Assembly (NCBI GenBank): GCA_902519845.1
Contig: CABYLQ010000001.1
Span: 281,808-345,807 of the forward strand
DNA length: 64,000 nucleotides
DNA from: an uncultured Candidatus Actinomarina sp.
GTDB lineage: Bacteria > Actinomycetota > Acidimicrobiia > Actinomarinales > Actinomarinaceae
Reading direction: 5' to 3'
This document shows positions 8,699 to 18,164 of this stretch, piece by piece; the first letter of the stretch is position 1, and each line of letters begins with the position of its first letter. Position numbers and translations under genes: made by a program. Under the pieces are notes generated by a model that saw only the letters and a list, made by a program, of their open reading frames with translations, searched no databases and was not told where the DNA came from.

Positions 8699-8992
8699 AT
8701 GAATCTTAAACCACTTGGAGATAGGGTAGTTGTAAAACCACTATCAGAAGAAGATATGAAAACTCCATCAGGTATATACATTCCTGATACAGCAAAAGAA
8801 AAACCTCAAGAAGGTGAAGTCATTGCTGTGGGACCTGGCGAAACCAATGACAATGGAGAAAAAATTAAGCCTGATGTGAAAAAAGGTGATAAAGTTGTTT
8901 ATTCAAAATATGGTGGAACAGAAATTAAAGTTGACGGAGAAGAATACTTGATACTTTCAAGTAGAGATATTCTCGCAGTAGTCGGAAAATAA
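8699..8992 (+). CDS. groES: Co-chaperonin GroES
   Basis: GroES forms the heptameric lid of the GroEL folding chamber. The 97-residue product has [13 protein letters not shown] at its N-terminus, the mobile-loop region [18 protein letters not shown], and the C-terminal [15 protein letters not shown] good ribosome-binding site (TAGGAG) precedes the ATG. The 80-base spacer after tsaD holds no recognisable CIRCE operator (TTAGCACTC-N9-GAGTGCTAA), so heat-shock control by HrcA is not evident. groEL follows after 12 bases with its own AGGAG. Confidence 0.97.
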   Translation: MNLKPLGDRVVVKPLSEEDMKTPSGIYIPDTAKEKPQEGEVIAVGPGETNDNGEKIKPDVKKGDKVVYSKYGGTEIKVDGEEYLILSSRDILAVVGK

Positions 8993-8995
8993 TAG

Positions 8996-10633
<1,638 letters not shown>

Positions 10634-10648
10634 CTTAATCATATTTTT

Positions 10649-10684
10649 AAAAAAAAGAGTGGACAACAACCACTCTTTTTTTTT
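10649..10684 (+). terminator. Intrinsic terminator after groESL
   Basis: A stem formed by AGAGTGG (10656-10662) and CCACTCT (10670-10676), extended by flanking A/U pairs, is followed by a run of T. It closes the groES-groEL transcription unit and lies just before aroH. Confidence 0.88.
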
Positions 10685-10697
10685 ATCATTATATGTC

Positions 10698-11039
10698 ATG
10701 ATTGGAATAAGAGGTGCAATAGCATCAGTTGAAAACAGTGAAGAAAATATTTTAGAATCATCAAAAATTTTATTTACTGAGATTATAGAAAAAAACAATT
10801 TAGTAATTTCTAAAGTTGTTTCGGTACTATTTACAGTTACAAAAGACTTGAATGCTGCTTTCCCGGCCAAAGCAGTTAGAGATCTTGGATATGACCAAAT
10901 ACCTGCCCTCGATTCTTTAGCACCAGACATTGAAGGTGATTTATTAGGTTGCATTCGAGTATTAGTGATATATCAAGATAATATCGAACCAAATCATGTG
11001 TATTTGGGTGAAGCAAAAAATTTACGTCCTGATAGATAA
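10698..11039 (+). CDS. aroH: Chorismate mutase, AroH class
   Basis: This enzyme rearranges chorismate to prephenate, the branch point to Phe and Tyr. The 113-residue product matches the trimeric Bacillus-type AroH fold: IGIRGAI at the start, FTVTKDLNAAFPAKAVRDLG in the centre (partly active site: Arg, Phe and Lys residues) and CIRVLVIY...HVYLGEAKNLRPD at the end. I start at the ATG at 10698 because the longer open frame runs back into the groEL terminator. It is the only mutase seen here and is upstream of, but separated by an attenuator from, the rest of the aromatic operon. Confidence 0.92.
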   Translation: MIGIRGAIASVENSEENILESSKILFTEIIEKNNLVISKVVSVLFTVTKDLNAAFPAKAVRDLGYDQIPALDSLAPDIEGDLLGCIRVLVIYQDNIEPNHVYLGEAKNLRPDR

Positions 11040-11067
11040 AAACTCTTTTCAAAAGAAAATTACGTGC

Positions 11068-11073
11068 TAACAT
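11068..11073 (+). promoter_or_regulatory. Candidate -10 of the aromatic operon leader
   Basis: TAACAT ends seven bases before the leader-peptide ATG at 11081, the same spacing as the other leaderless -10 boxes in this window. No clear -35 is seen. The spacing predicts that the transcript starts at or next to the leader-peptide start codon. Confidence 0.45.
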
Positions 11074-11080
11074 TACCTCA

Positions 11081-11122
11081 ATGAAAACTAACACATACTT
11101 TTACTTTAGAGCGCATATATAA
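11081..11122 (+). CDS. Aromatic operon leader peptide (Tyr/Phe-rich)
   Basis: A 13-codon frame reads MKTNTYFYFRAHI and ends in TAA. Four consecutive codons are Tyr-Phe-Tyr-Phe (11096-11107), exactly the end products of the downstream pathway. It lies between the aroH stop and an intrinsic terminator in front of aroF, the classical arrangement of a ribosome-mediated attenuator. The Tyr/Phe codons overlap the 5' half of a hairpin (11103-11109 with 11129-11135). No Shine-Dalgarno sequence precedes it; a -10 seven bases upstream suggests leaderless translation. The call is made from sequence pattern and context. Confidence 0.75.
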   Translation: MKTNTYFYFRAHI

Positions 11123-11174
11123 GCAGCCCTAAAGTTACATTGTGTCAAATCGGGCAAAAGCCCGATTTTTTTTT
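11103..11174 (+). promoter_or_regulatory. Transcription attenuator of the aroF operon
   Basis: Two structures follow the leader peptide. ACTTTAG 11103-11109 pairs with CTAAAGT 11129-11135 (hairpin 1:2, overlapping the Tyr/Phe codons), and the terminator lies at 11147-11174. A ribosome stalled on Tyr/Phe codons would mask 11103-11109 and free the downstream strand; GCCC at 11126-11129 can then pair with GGGC at 11152-11155 in the terminator stem. That antiterminator core is only four base pairs, so its details are tentative. Confidence 0.6.
11147..11174 (+). terminator. Intrinsic terminator in the aroF leader
   Basis: AAATCGGGC (11147-11155) pairs perfectly with GCCCGATTT (11160-11168) across an AAAA loop, followed by a T run to 11174. 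The aroF ribosome-binding site AGGAGG starts at 11175, immediately after the T run, so this terminator lies inside the operon leader and is not placed to end an upstream gene only. Confidence 0.88.
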
Positions 11175-11186
11175 AGGAGGAACAAA

Positions 11187-12206
11187 TTGATAGTAGTTAT
11201 GAAACAAGCAGCTACAGAAGAAGATATAGAGAAAGTAAAGGTAAAAGCTATTGAACAAGGTCATGAGCCAAAAGTACTTTATGGTGTTGAAAGGACTGTC
11301 GTTGCAGTGCATGGAAAAGTTATCGAAGATAACAGAGGTGTAATGCGTTTACTTGACAACGTACACGAAGTTATCCCAATTGGGAGATCTTACAAGCTTG
11401 CAAGTAAAACATATAAAGATACAAATACAGAAATAAAGATAAAAGATCTTACTATCGGAGGTAAAGAACTTGCTTTTATAGCTGGGCCAGATAGTGCCGA
11501 ATATAGAGAGCAGACTTTAGAGACTGCAGAAGCTGTAATACAAGCAGGAGGAAATGGCCTTAGAGGAGGAGCTTTTAAACCTAGAACCTCACCTTATAGC
11601 TTTCAGGGTTTAGGAGAAGAGGGCTTAGTATTGTTGAAAGAGGCAGCTGATAAACACAAACTCCCTTTGTTTAGTGAAATTATGGATATCCAACATTTAC
11701 AAATGATGGAAAATTATGTAGATGTTCTTCAAATCGGAGCAAGAAATATGCAAAATTTTAAGTTATTAGAAGCTGTTGGTGAATCGAAGCTTCCTGTTTT
11801 ATTGAAAAGAGGTATGAGTGCAACTCTTGAGGAATTGCTTTTAGCTTCTGAATATATATTAAGCAGAGGAAATGAAAATGTTATTTTATGCGAGCGAGGA
11901 ATTAGAACTTTCGAAACTGCAACAAGAAATACGTTTGATATTAATGCAATACCTTATTTGAAGATGAACACTCATTTACCTGTTATTGCTGATCCAAGTC
12001 ACGGAACTGGAGCAAACAACTTAGTAGCCCCTATTGCACTAGCTTCAATAGCTGCAGGAGCAGATGGGTTATTAATCGAAATTCATCCGAGACCGGATGA
12101 AGCTTTATGCGACGGCCCTCAAGCCTTAACGCCAGTAGAGTTAGTGGAGCTTGGTAAGAAAGTAAGTTTAATGGCTGACGTTGTGGGTCGATCTTTAACA
12201 TTATGA
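11187..12206 (+). CDS. aroF: 3-deoxy-7-phosphoheptulonate (DAHP) synthase, T. maritima type
   Basis: DAHP synthase condenses phosphoenolpyruvate and erythrose-4-phosphate, the entry step of the shikimate pathway. The 339-residue protein has an N-terminal ferredoxin-like domain (about residues 1-70) as in the Thermotoga enzyme, where that domain mediates Tyr/Phe feedback inhibition. The TIM-barrel follows, with AGPDSAEYREQ, GGAFKPRTSPYSFQG, GARNMQNF, LLKRGMSAT and DPSHGTGA. I chose the TTG at 11187, with AGGAGG six bases upstream; the longer open frame starts before the attenuator terminator. It heads the aromatic operon and overlaps tyrA by four bases. Confidence 0.95.
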   Translation: MIVVMKQAATEEDIEKVKVKAIEQGHEPKVLYGVERTVVAVHGKVIEDNRGVMRLLDNVHEVIPIGRSYKLASKTYKDTNTEIKIKDLTIGGKELAFIAGPDSAEYREQTLETAEAVIQAGGNGLRGGAFKPRTSPYSFQGLGEEGLVLLKEAADKHKLPLFSEIMDIQHLQMMENYVDVLQIGARNMQNFKLLEAVGESKLPVLLKRGMSATLEELLLASEYILSRGNENVILCERGIRTFETATRNTFDINAIPYLKMNTHLPVIADPSHGTGANNLVAPIALASIAAGADGLLIEIHPRPDEALCDGPQALTPVELVELGKKVSLMADVVGRSLTL

Positions 12207-13036
12207 TCAAAAATGTAAAAATAATTGGCCTTGGATTAATGGGTGCAAACTTAGGAATTAATCTAGTCAATAAAGGACTAAATGTTTATGGAGAAGACAT
12301 TAATCCTGATGTAGAGAAAAGAGCAGAAAAGTTTGGTATAAATGTTAAATCAAATGCTGAAAAGTATGATCTGACTATTCTTTCAATGCCTATAAACAAT
12401 ATTATTTCTTTCTTGTCAAAAGAACATGAGGTTGATAGATCTGAGTTGATAATTGATATTGGAGGTACCAAAGAGTCGATTTGTGATTTAATGGACAATT
12501 CAAATATTCCTGCAATTGGGGGACACCCGATGTGTGGATTGGCTGATAATACAAATTGGGAGCCACATCCAGAAATGTACAAAAATGCAACGTTTCTTCT
12601 TTGCGAAACTAATTCAACTGATGATAAAGCAAGAGAAATTGCATCAGCGTTTATAAATATTTTAGATTGTAAAGAAGTATGGATTGATAGAAAAAAGCAT
12701 GATGAGATATTATCGATTACGAGCCATTTACCTCACTTGATAAGTTCTGCACTTGTGGGTATTGCTAAGAAGGATTATGAAATTGAAGAAATAATGGGAT
12801 TAGCAGCTGGAGGGTTTGATGGGGCAACAAGGCTTACAAGGACAAACCCAGAGATGATAATAGACATGTACAACTCAAACTCAAAAAATATAAATAATTT
12901 TCTTATCGCACTAATCGAAGAAATATCATCGTTGATGTCTTTACAAGAAAAAAATGAGTTAATTGACTATCTCACTTCATCAGTGGAATGGAGAAGAGCA
13001 TTGTCAGATAAATTTGGAGAACGACCATTAAGTTAA
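12203..13036 (+). CDS. tyrA: Prephenate dehydrogenase
   Basis: TyrA oxidatively decarboxylates prephenate to 4-hydroxyphenylpyruvate, the tyrosine precursor. The 277-residue protein starts with the dinucleotide-binding loop GLGLMG (about residues 9-14), followed by an acidic residue after the second strand (GEDIN), which favours NAD+. The family GGHPMCG motif and the helical C-terminal domain with SHLPHLISSAL are present. No ACT domain is fused. Its ATG overlaps the aroF stop (ATGA). Confidence 0.93.
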   Translation: MIKNVKIIGLGLMGANLGINLVNKGLNVYGEDINPDVEKRAEKFGINVKSNAEKYDLTILSMPINNIISFLSKEHEVDRSELIIDIGGTKESICDLMDNSNIPAIGGHPMCGLADNTNWEPHPEMYKNATFLLCETNSTDDKAREIASAFINILDCKEVWIDRKKHDEILSITSHLPHLISSALVGIAKKDYEIEEIMGLAAGGFDGATRLTRTNPEMIIDMYNSNSKNINNFLIALIEEISSLMSLQEKNELIDYLTSSVEWRRALSDKFGERPLS

Positions 13037-13059
13037 AATTAAAATTATTTAGCAGATTA

Positions 13060-14313
13060 TTGTCTGGTAATGTTGCTCTCATTGGAGATAAGTCTATTTC
13101 TCATAGAGCAATAATATTTGCTGCGTTAGCAGACGGAACTTCAAATATACAAAATTTATTAATGAGTGAAGACACAAAGGCTACCTTAAAGATAATTGAG
13201 CAAATGGGTATCGATATCAAGTTAAATGATACAGTTTCCATAACTGGTAAAGGGCTTAACGGCTTGAAAGAACCAAAAAAAGATCTTAATGCCATGAATT
13301 CAGGAACCACTGCAAGATTATTAATTGGTCTATTATCTAAACAAAGTTTTTCATCAACATTAATTGGAAGCCCCCAGTTGAATAAAAGACCAATGAACAG
13401 AATTACAGATTTGTTAGTTCAAAACGGAGCTTCAATTAACATAAAGAATTCTTTTCTTCCGATTAAATTTAAATCATCAGAATATTCATTTAATTTTCAA
13501 AATACTCTTGTTCCCAGTGCTCAGGTTAAAAGCGCCTTAATTATTGCTTCTTTGTACCATAGTGAACCAACGTTAATTGAAGAAACAGTTGCCACAAGAG
13601 ATCATACGGAAAGAATGTTAATTGCGATGGGTGCAAACATACTTAGACTTGGTAACACCATTACTGTATCTCCAACAAATAATCTTAAACCTTTAAACAT
13701 TTCAATACCTGGTGATATATCGTCAGGAGCATTCCTAATTGCACTTGGTGTGCTCAAAGGAAAAGAAATAATACTTGAAAACATGTTAATTAACGAAAGG
13801 AGACTCGGGTTTGTAAAGATTTTAAAGAGGATGGGTGCAAATATTGAAATTGTGAACATTAATGAAGAAAATAATGAAGTAATTGGAGATATTAAGGTAA
13901 AAAAATCAACTCTAAATGGTACGACTGTGACAAAAGAGGAAGTGGCCGATTTTATTGATGAAATTCCAATTTTCACTTTTTTAGCATCCCAAGCAATTGG
14001 TACTACAAAACTTGTTGGAGCAGAAGAACTGAAAGTCAAAGAATCAGACAGGTTAGATGTTATGAAAAATTTTATTCTTGAATTAGGCGGGAAAATTGAA
14101 GTTTATGATGATGGATTTGAGATTACAGGTATTCAAGATCTCCAAGATGGTTTTATTAAAACTTTTGATGATCACAGAATTGCAATGACAGCAATAATTG
14201 CCAATATAGCTCTTGGAAAAAAGATAATCCCTGATAATAAAGAATGCATTAAAGATTCATATCCTTCTTTTTTTGAGGATTTAAAAGAATTAGGAGCTGA
14301 GATCAATGAATAA
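13060..14313 (+). CDS. aroA: 3-phosphoshikimate 1-carboxyvinyltransferase (EPSP synthase)
   Basis: AroA joins PEP to shikimate-3-phosphate. GDKSISHRA near the N-terminus, NSGTTARLLIGLL, KESDRLD and the C-terminal DDHRIAM segment are diagnostic. Coordinates begin at the first standard start codon (TTG 13060, 417 residues), but it has no ribosome-binding site and would lack the first barrel strand. The frame stays open upstream, encoding a family-like IKLKLKLFSRLLSGNV start from an ATT at 13027 that has GGAGA six bases before it and would give 428 residues. The true start may therefore be non-canonical. It overlaps aroE by eight bases. Confidence 0.93.
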   Translation: MSGNVALIGDKSISHRAIIFAALADGTSNIQNLLMSEDTKATLKIIEQMGIDIKLNDTVSITGKGLNGLKEPKKDLNAMNSGTTARLLIGLLSKQSFSSTLIGSPQLNKRPMNRITDLLVQNGASINIKNSFLPIKFKSSEYSFNFQNTLVPSAQVKSALIIASLYHSEPTLIEETVATRDHTERMLIAMGANILRLGNTITVSPTNNLKPLNISIPGDISSGAFLIALGVLKGKEIILENMLINERRLGFVKILKRMGANIEIVNINEENNEVIGDIKVKKSTLNGTTVTKEEVADFIDEIPIFTFLASQAIGTTKLVGAEELKVKESDRLDVMKNFILELGGKIEVYDDGFEITGIQDLQDGFIKTFDDHRIAMTAIIANIALGKKIIPDNKECIKDSYPSFFEDLKELGAEINE

Positions 14314-15094
14314 TTTTGGCGTTCTAGGTTGGCCCCTTGAAAAGACATACTCTCCCTTTATTCACAAATCTTTATTTGATATGACTCAGCTTGAAGGTAA
14401 TTATGAATTATTAAAATTTGAGAACATAGATGAGAAAAATATTCACGATCTTAATAAGAGACTAGACGGATACAATATCACAATCCCACATAAAGAAAAT
14501 ATTTTAGGATTAAATATAAATTCAATCGTAGATGAACATGCACAATCAATAGGAGCAATCAATACTGTTAAATCAAGTGGTGAAAGTATTGAATACTATA
14601 ACACTGACTATGAAGGCTTCTTATTTTTCTTAAATAAAATAGATTATGATTGGAAAGATAAAAATATACTTATTTTAGGCAGTGGTGGAAGCTCAAAAGC
14701 AATTAGGTATGCATTATCAAGTAATTCATCGAGTACACATATTGCTAGCAGAAATGTTACTGAGGATACTATTTCTTATAAAGAGGCAGAAGATATTGGC
14801 TCGGAGACAAATTTTCTTATCAATACAACTCCTATTGGTATGTCACATTTGAATAACCTTTCTCTGGACTTAGATGTAAACAAATTTACTAACCTAGATT
14901 TATTTTTGAATATAGGATATGGAAATACTGGTAATTTTTTTAAACCATTAGTTGATTCTGTGAATTCATACAATGGTATTGGAATGCTCATATGTCAGGC
15001 AATCTTATCATTTAACATATGGACAAACCTTAACTTACAAGTATTAGATATATATGATGAGTTATACAAATTATTGGTGAACAAAAATGATTAG
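14306..15094 (+). CDS. aroE: Shikimate dehydrogenase
   Basis: AroE reduces 3-dehydroshikimate to shikimate with NADPH. The 262-residue protein has the N-terminal GWPLEKTYSPFIHK substrate motif (SPFIH), the catalytic lysine in NITIPHK, and the GSGGSSKAI nucleotide-binding loop. NTTPIGM is also characteristic. It is at the short end of the family. Overlaps of eight bases with aroA and aroC indicate a tightly coupled operon. Confidence 0.95.
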   Translation: MNNFGVLGWPLEKTYSPFIHKSLFDMTQLEGNYELLKFENIDEKNIHDLNKRLDGYNITIPHKENILGLNINSIVDEHAQSIGAINTVKSSGESIEYYNTDYEGFLFFLNKIDYDWKDKNILILGSGGSSKAIRYALSSNSSSTHIASRNVTEDTISYKEAEDIGSETNFLINTTPIGMSHLNNLSLDLDVNKFTNLDLFLNIGYGNTGNFFKPLVDSVNSYNGIGMLICQAILSFNIWTNLNLQVLDIYDELYKLLVNKND

Positions 15095-16262
15095 ATTTTT
15101 AACTTCAGGCGAGAGTCATGGGCCAGAGTTAACGGGGATAATTGAGGGATTACCTTCAGGTTTTCTTGTTACAAAAGAATACATAGACTTTTTCCTTCAA
15201 CGCAGACAAAAAAGTTTGGGTTCTGGTGGAAGAATGAATATTGAATCAGATCAGGTAGAGATTTCTTCGGGAATAATTAATAATCTCACAACTGGTGGAC
15301 CAATTACATTAAAAATAAAGAACAACGATTGGAAAAATTGGAAAGACAAAGATATTGATCCATATGTAGTTCCTAGACCTGGTCATGCTGACCTAGTTGG
15401 AACTGCAAAGTATGATGCAAAGGATATTCGCCTAATTCTTGAAAGATCAAGTGCTAGGGAAACTGCAATGAGATGTGCAATTGGAGCAATAGCTGCACAA
15501 ATACTTGAAAATTTTGACATACATATTTGTGGATATGTTTCAGGAATTGGATCACTGGAGTATTTATATAAAGGAACAGATGGCATTAAAAATCTGCAAA
15601 ATAAAGTTACAGAATCTCCAGTGTCGTGTCCAGATGACAAAATTTCCAAAGAAATGGAAAATGAAATAAAACTTGCAAGAAAAAAGAAGGATACTCTTGG
15701 AGGTTCTATTACCACAATTGCAACAGGAGTACCTCCAACACTGGGTAGTTTCGTTCATTGGGATAGAAAATTAGATGCAAATGTGGCGCGAATTTTTATG
15801 TCTATACAAAGTGTAAAAGCAGTAGAAATTGGTAATGGGATAGAAGTATCTAAAAATTATGGAACTGAGGTTCAAGATCAGTATTTCCTTGACCAGGAAA
15901 ACATTAAAAAAGAATCAAATAATTTAGGAGGTTTTGAAGGAGGGATGACAAATGGGGAGGATATAGTTGTAAAAGCTTACTTAAAACCGATCAGCACAAC
16001 TTTGACTCCGATCAAAAGTATTAATTTATCAACTAAAAATGAAACAGAGACAGTATATGAACGATCTGATACCTGTGCCGTCCCGAGAGCTGTCCCCATA
16101 TTTGAGAGCGCAATGGCATTAGAAATTCTTAAGAATTTACTAATAAAAACTGGGGGAGATAGCAAAAAAGAAATAACAAAAAACTTTGAAAACATTTCAA
16201 AGCTGCATTTAGATGAGTTTGATCTAGATAATAAAACCTGGAACATGAAATATGAAACATAA
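15087..16262 (+). CDS. aroC: Chorismate synthase
   Basis: AroC makes chorismate from EPSP with reduced FMN. The 391-residue protein contains the three classical signatures: GESHGPELTGIIEG near the N-terminus, the RSSARETAMR segment and the C-terminal DTCAVPRAVPIFESAMA region, each quoted in part. Length equals that of actinobacterial AroC. The ATG overlaps the aroE stop; aroK overlaps its end by 11 bases. Confidence 0.97.
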   Translation: MIRFLTSGESHGPELTGIIEGLPSGFLVTKEYIDFFLQRRQKSLGSGGRMNIESDQVEISSGIINNLTTGGPITLKIKNNDWKNWKDKDIDPYVVPRPGHADLVGTAKYDAKDIRLILERSSARETAMRCAIGAIAAQILENFDIHICGYVSGIGSLEYLYKGTDGIKNLQNKVTESPVSCPDDKISKEMENEIKLARKKKDTLGGSITTIATGVPPTLGSFVHWDRKLDANVARIFMSIQSVKAVEIGNGIEVSKNYGTEVQDQYFLDQENIKKESNNLGGFEGGMTNGEDIVVKAYLKPISTTLTPIKSINLSTKNETETVYERSDTCAVPRAVPIFESAMALEILKNLLIKTGGDSKKEITKNFENISKLHLDEFDLDNKTWNMKYET

Positions 16263-16761
16263 TAATATTTACCTCGTTGGATTTATGGGTTGTGGAAAAA
16301 CATCTGTATTGAAAAAAATAAGACAAAAGATTCAAAGTAATACTTTTGATCTAGATGAAAATATAGAAAAGAAACATGGAAGTATAAGCAAAATATTCGA
16401 ATCAAAAGGCGAAAAATATTTTCGGCAAATCGAATTAGAAACATTCCAAATGTTACCCAAAAATGATTCTGTAGTTGCTCTTGGAGGAGGATCTTTAGAA
16501 ATAAAAAATATATTTGATGAGCTTAAAAATAACGGATTTACTTTTTATCTGAAAGATACTTTTGAAAATTTATGGAATCAGATCCAAAATACTGAAAGAC
16601 CTTTAGTAAAAGAAGGAAAAGACAAAATTTATAAACTATTTCAATCAAGAGAAGATTTATACAATCAATCAAATCATATTTTAGAAATTTCAGATAAAAA
16701 AATTAAAAATATTGCTGAAATCATAATTAAAAATAGTTGGTTAAAAAATGAAGTTATCTGA
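16252..16761 (+). CDS. aroK: Shikimate kinase
   Basis: AroK phosphorylates shikimate at the 3-hydroxyl. The 169-residue P-loop protein has Walker A GFMGCGKTS, the substrate-binding DLDENIEKK (Asp) and FRQIELE (Arg-Glu) motifs, and the GGGSL Walker B-like loop. ERPL corresponds to the LID/adenine arginine region. Overlaps of 11 and 14 bases with aroC and aroB show dense packing. Confidence 0.94.
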   Translation: MKHNNIYLVGFMGCGKTSVLKKIRQKIQSNTFDLDENIEKKHGSISKIFESKGEKYFRQIELETFQMLPKNDSVVALGGGSLEIKNIFDELKNNGFTFYLKDTFENLWNQIQNTERPLVKEGKDKIYKLFQSREDLYNQSNHILEISDKKIKNIAEIIIKNSWLKNEVI

Positions 16762-17743
16762 AATACATTATTCAAATAAATTTGATGATCTTAACAGTCA
16801 ACTAAAAAATTTTATCAATCAGGAGAAGCATGTAATATTTATTGATTCAAAGTTGTCTTCAATTATTAATCTAGATCCAAAATTTAAGATTTTTGAAATA
16901 GAAATTAATGAATCTACTAAAGATTTAAATACAATTCAAAAAATTTGGAAAATAATGTTTTCAGAGTCGCTTGATAGAAGTTCAAAAATAATTGGGATAG
17001 GTGGAGGCGTGTTGAGTGACCTAGTAGGTTTTGCTACGAGCACCTTTAAAAGAGGGGCAAATTTATCGTTGGTTCCTTCAACATTCCTTGGTATGGTTGA
17101 TGCAGCACATGGAGGTAAAACAGGGTTCAATAATGAATTTGGCAAAAACCAAATTGGCACATTCTTCATTCCAGAAAAAATATTTATTTGTACAGAGTTT
17201 TTAGATTCTTTATCAGAAATTGAAATGAATAATGGAATTATTGAATCATTAAAGGCAGGCTTTTTAGGTGATAAAGAAATTATTGAAATGATATACCAAG
17301 ATAAACTCAACAATCTAGAAGTAATAAAAAAAAGTATTCAAGTAAAGTACAACATTTTAAAAAATGACTTACGTGAAAGTAATGAAAGAATGTTTTTAAA
17401 TTTAGGCCATACAATCGGCCATCTGATCGAAAAGGACTCAAATTATTCTATTTCTCACGGACAAGCCGTTGCAATTGGAATGTTAAAAGGGTTTGAAATA
17501 TCGGAAAGTAAATTTAATCTTAATAGTTCAATCAGTGATGAATTTAAGTCATTTTTAAACAAACGGTCAATGAAAACTGAATACAGTTTCAATAGCAATC
17601 AATCAGAGTTAAAAGAGATAATTTCAAACGATAAAAAAGTGACAAGTGACGTTGTTAAATTTGTTCTTATTAAAAATATTCAAGAGCCAGTGTTAATTGA
17701 CTTTTCAATTAACCACTTATTAGAGGTTTTAACCAATGCGTAA
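16748..17743 (+). CDS. aroB: 3-dehydroquinate synthase
   Basis: AroB cyclises DAHP to 3-dehydroquinate using NAD+ and a divalent metal. IGIGGGVLSDLVGFATSTF (NAD-binding), LVPSTFLGMVDAAHGGKTG and the metal-ligand region LNLGHTIGH with SHGQAVAIGM are all visible, quoted in part. At 331 residues it is slightly shorter than most AroB proteins (about 350-360), mainly at the N-terminus. It overlaps aroK by 14 and aroQ by eight bases. Confidence 0.94.
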   Translation: MKLSEIHYSNKFDDLNSQLKNFINQEKHVIFIDSKLSSIINLDPKFKIFEIEINESTKDLNTIQKIWKIMFSESLDRSSKIIGIGGGVLSDLVGFATSTFKRGANLSLVPSTFLGMVDAAHGGKTGFNNEFGKNQIGTFFIPEKIFICTEFLDSLSEIEMNNGIIESLKAGFLGDKEIIEMIYQDKLNNLEVIKKSIQVKYNILKNDLRESNERMFLNLGHTIGHLIEKDSNYSISHGQAVAIGMLKGFEISESKFNLNSSISDEFKSFLNKRSMKTEYSFNSNQSELKEIISNDKKVTSDVVKFVLIKNIQEPVLIDFSINHLLEVLTNA

Positions 17744-18164
17744 AATAGTCATCGTTAATGGTCCAAATTTGAACTTTTTAGGTGAGAGAGAAATATCAAA
17801 ATATGGCACTACAACTTATCAAGAGTTAGTTAGTGAACTTGAAGAACATGCAAAAAAAACTAATAATCTGGTTTTTTTTCAATCAAATCATGAGGGCGAA
17901 ATCTGTGATTACATACAAAAAATAATTAATGAGAAAATTGATGGAGTCATCGTAAATCCTGGTGCCTACACCCATACAAGTGTTTCATTGAGAGATTCTT
18001 TGTTACTTCTTTCAGTTCCTATCATTGAAGTTCACATAAGTGACATAAAAGAACGTGAATCGTTTAGAAAAACTAATTTAATTAATGACATTTGCGAGAA
18101 ATCATTTATAGGTCATGGGGTTAATGGATATAAGATGGGTATAGATTATTTAAATGAAAAATAA
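17736..18164 (+). CDS. aroQ: Type II 3-dehydroquinate dehydratase
   Basis: AroQ dehydrates 3-dehydroquinate to 3-dehydroshikimate. The 142-residue protein has the type II pattern: NGPNLNFLGERE, the catalytic Tyr in the flexible loop (KYGTTT), NPGAYTHTSVSLRDSL with the catalytic His, and EVHISDIKERESFR. It is a dodecameric enzyme in other bacteria. It overlaps pheA by 11 bases. Confidence 0.96.
   Translation: MRKIVIVNGPNLNFLGEREISKYGTTTYQELVSELEEHAKKTNNLVFFQSNHEGEICDYIQKIINEKIDGVIVNPGAYTHTSVSLRDSLLLLSVPIIEVHISDIKERESFRKTNLINDICEKSFIGHGVNGYKMGIDYLNEK

Noticed and set aside
11142..11186. Longer aroF start at the GTG at 11142
   Set aside because: It would translate through the intrinsic terminator and give an Arg-rich extension not typical of DAHP synthases; the TTG at 11187 has a perfect AGGAGG.
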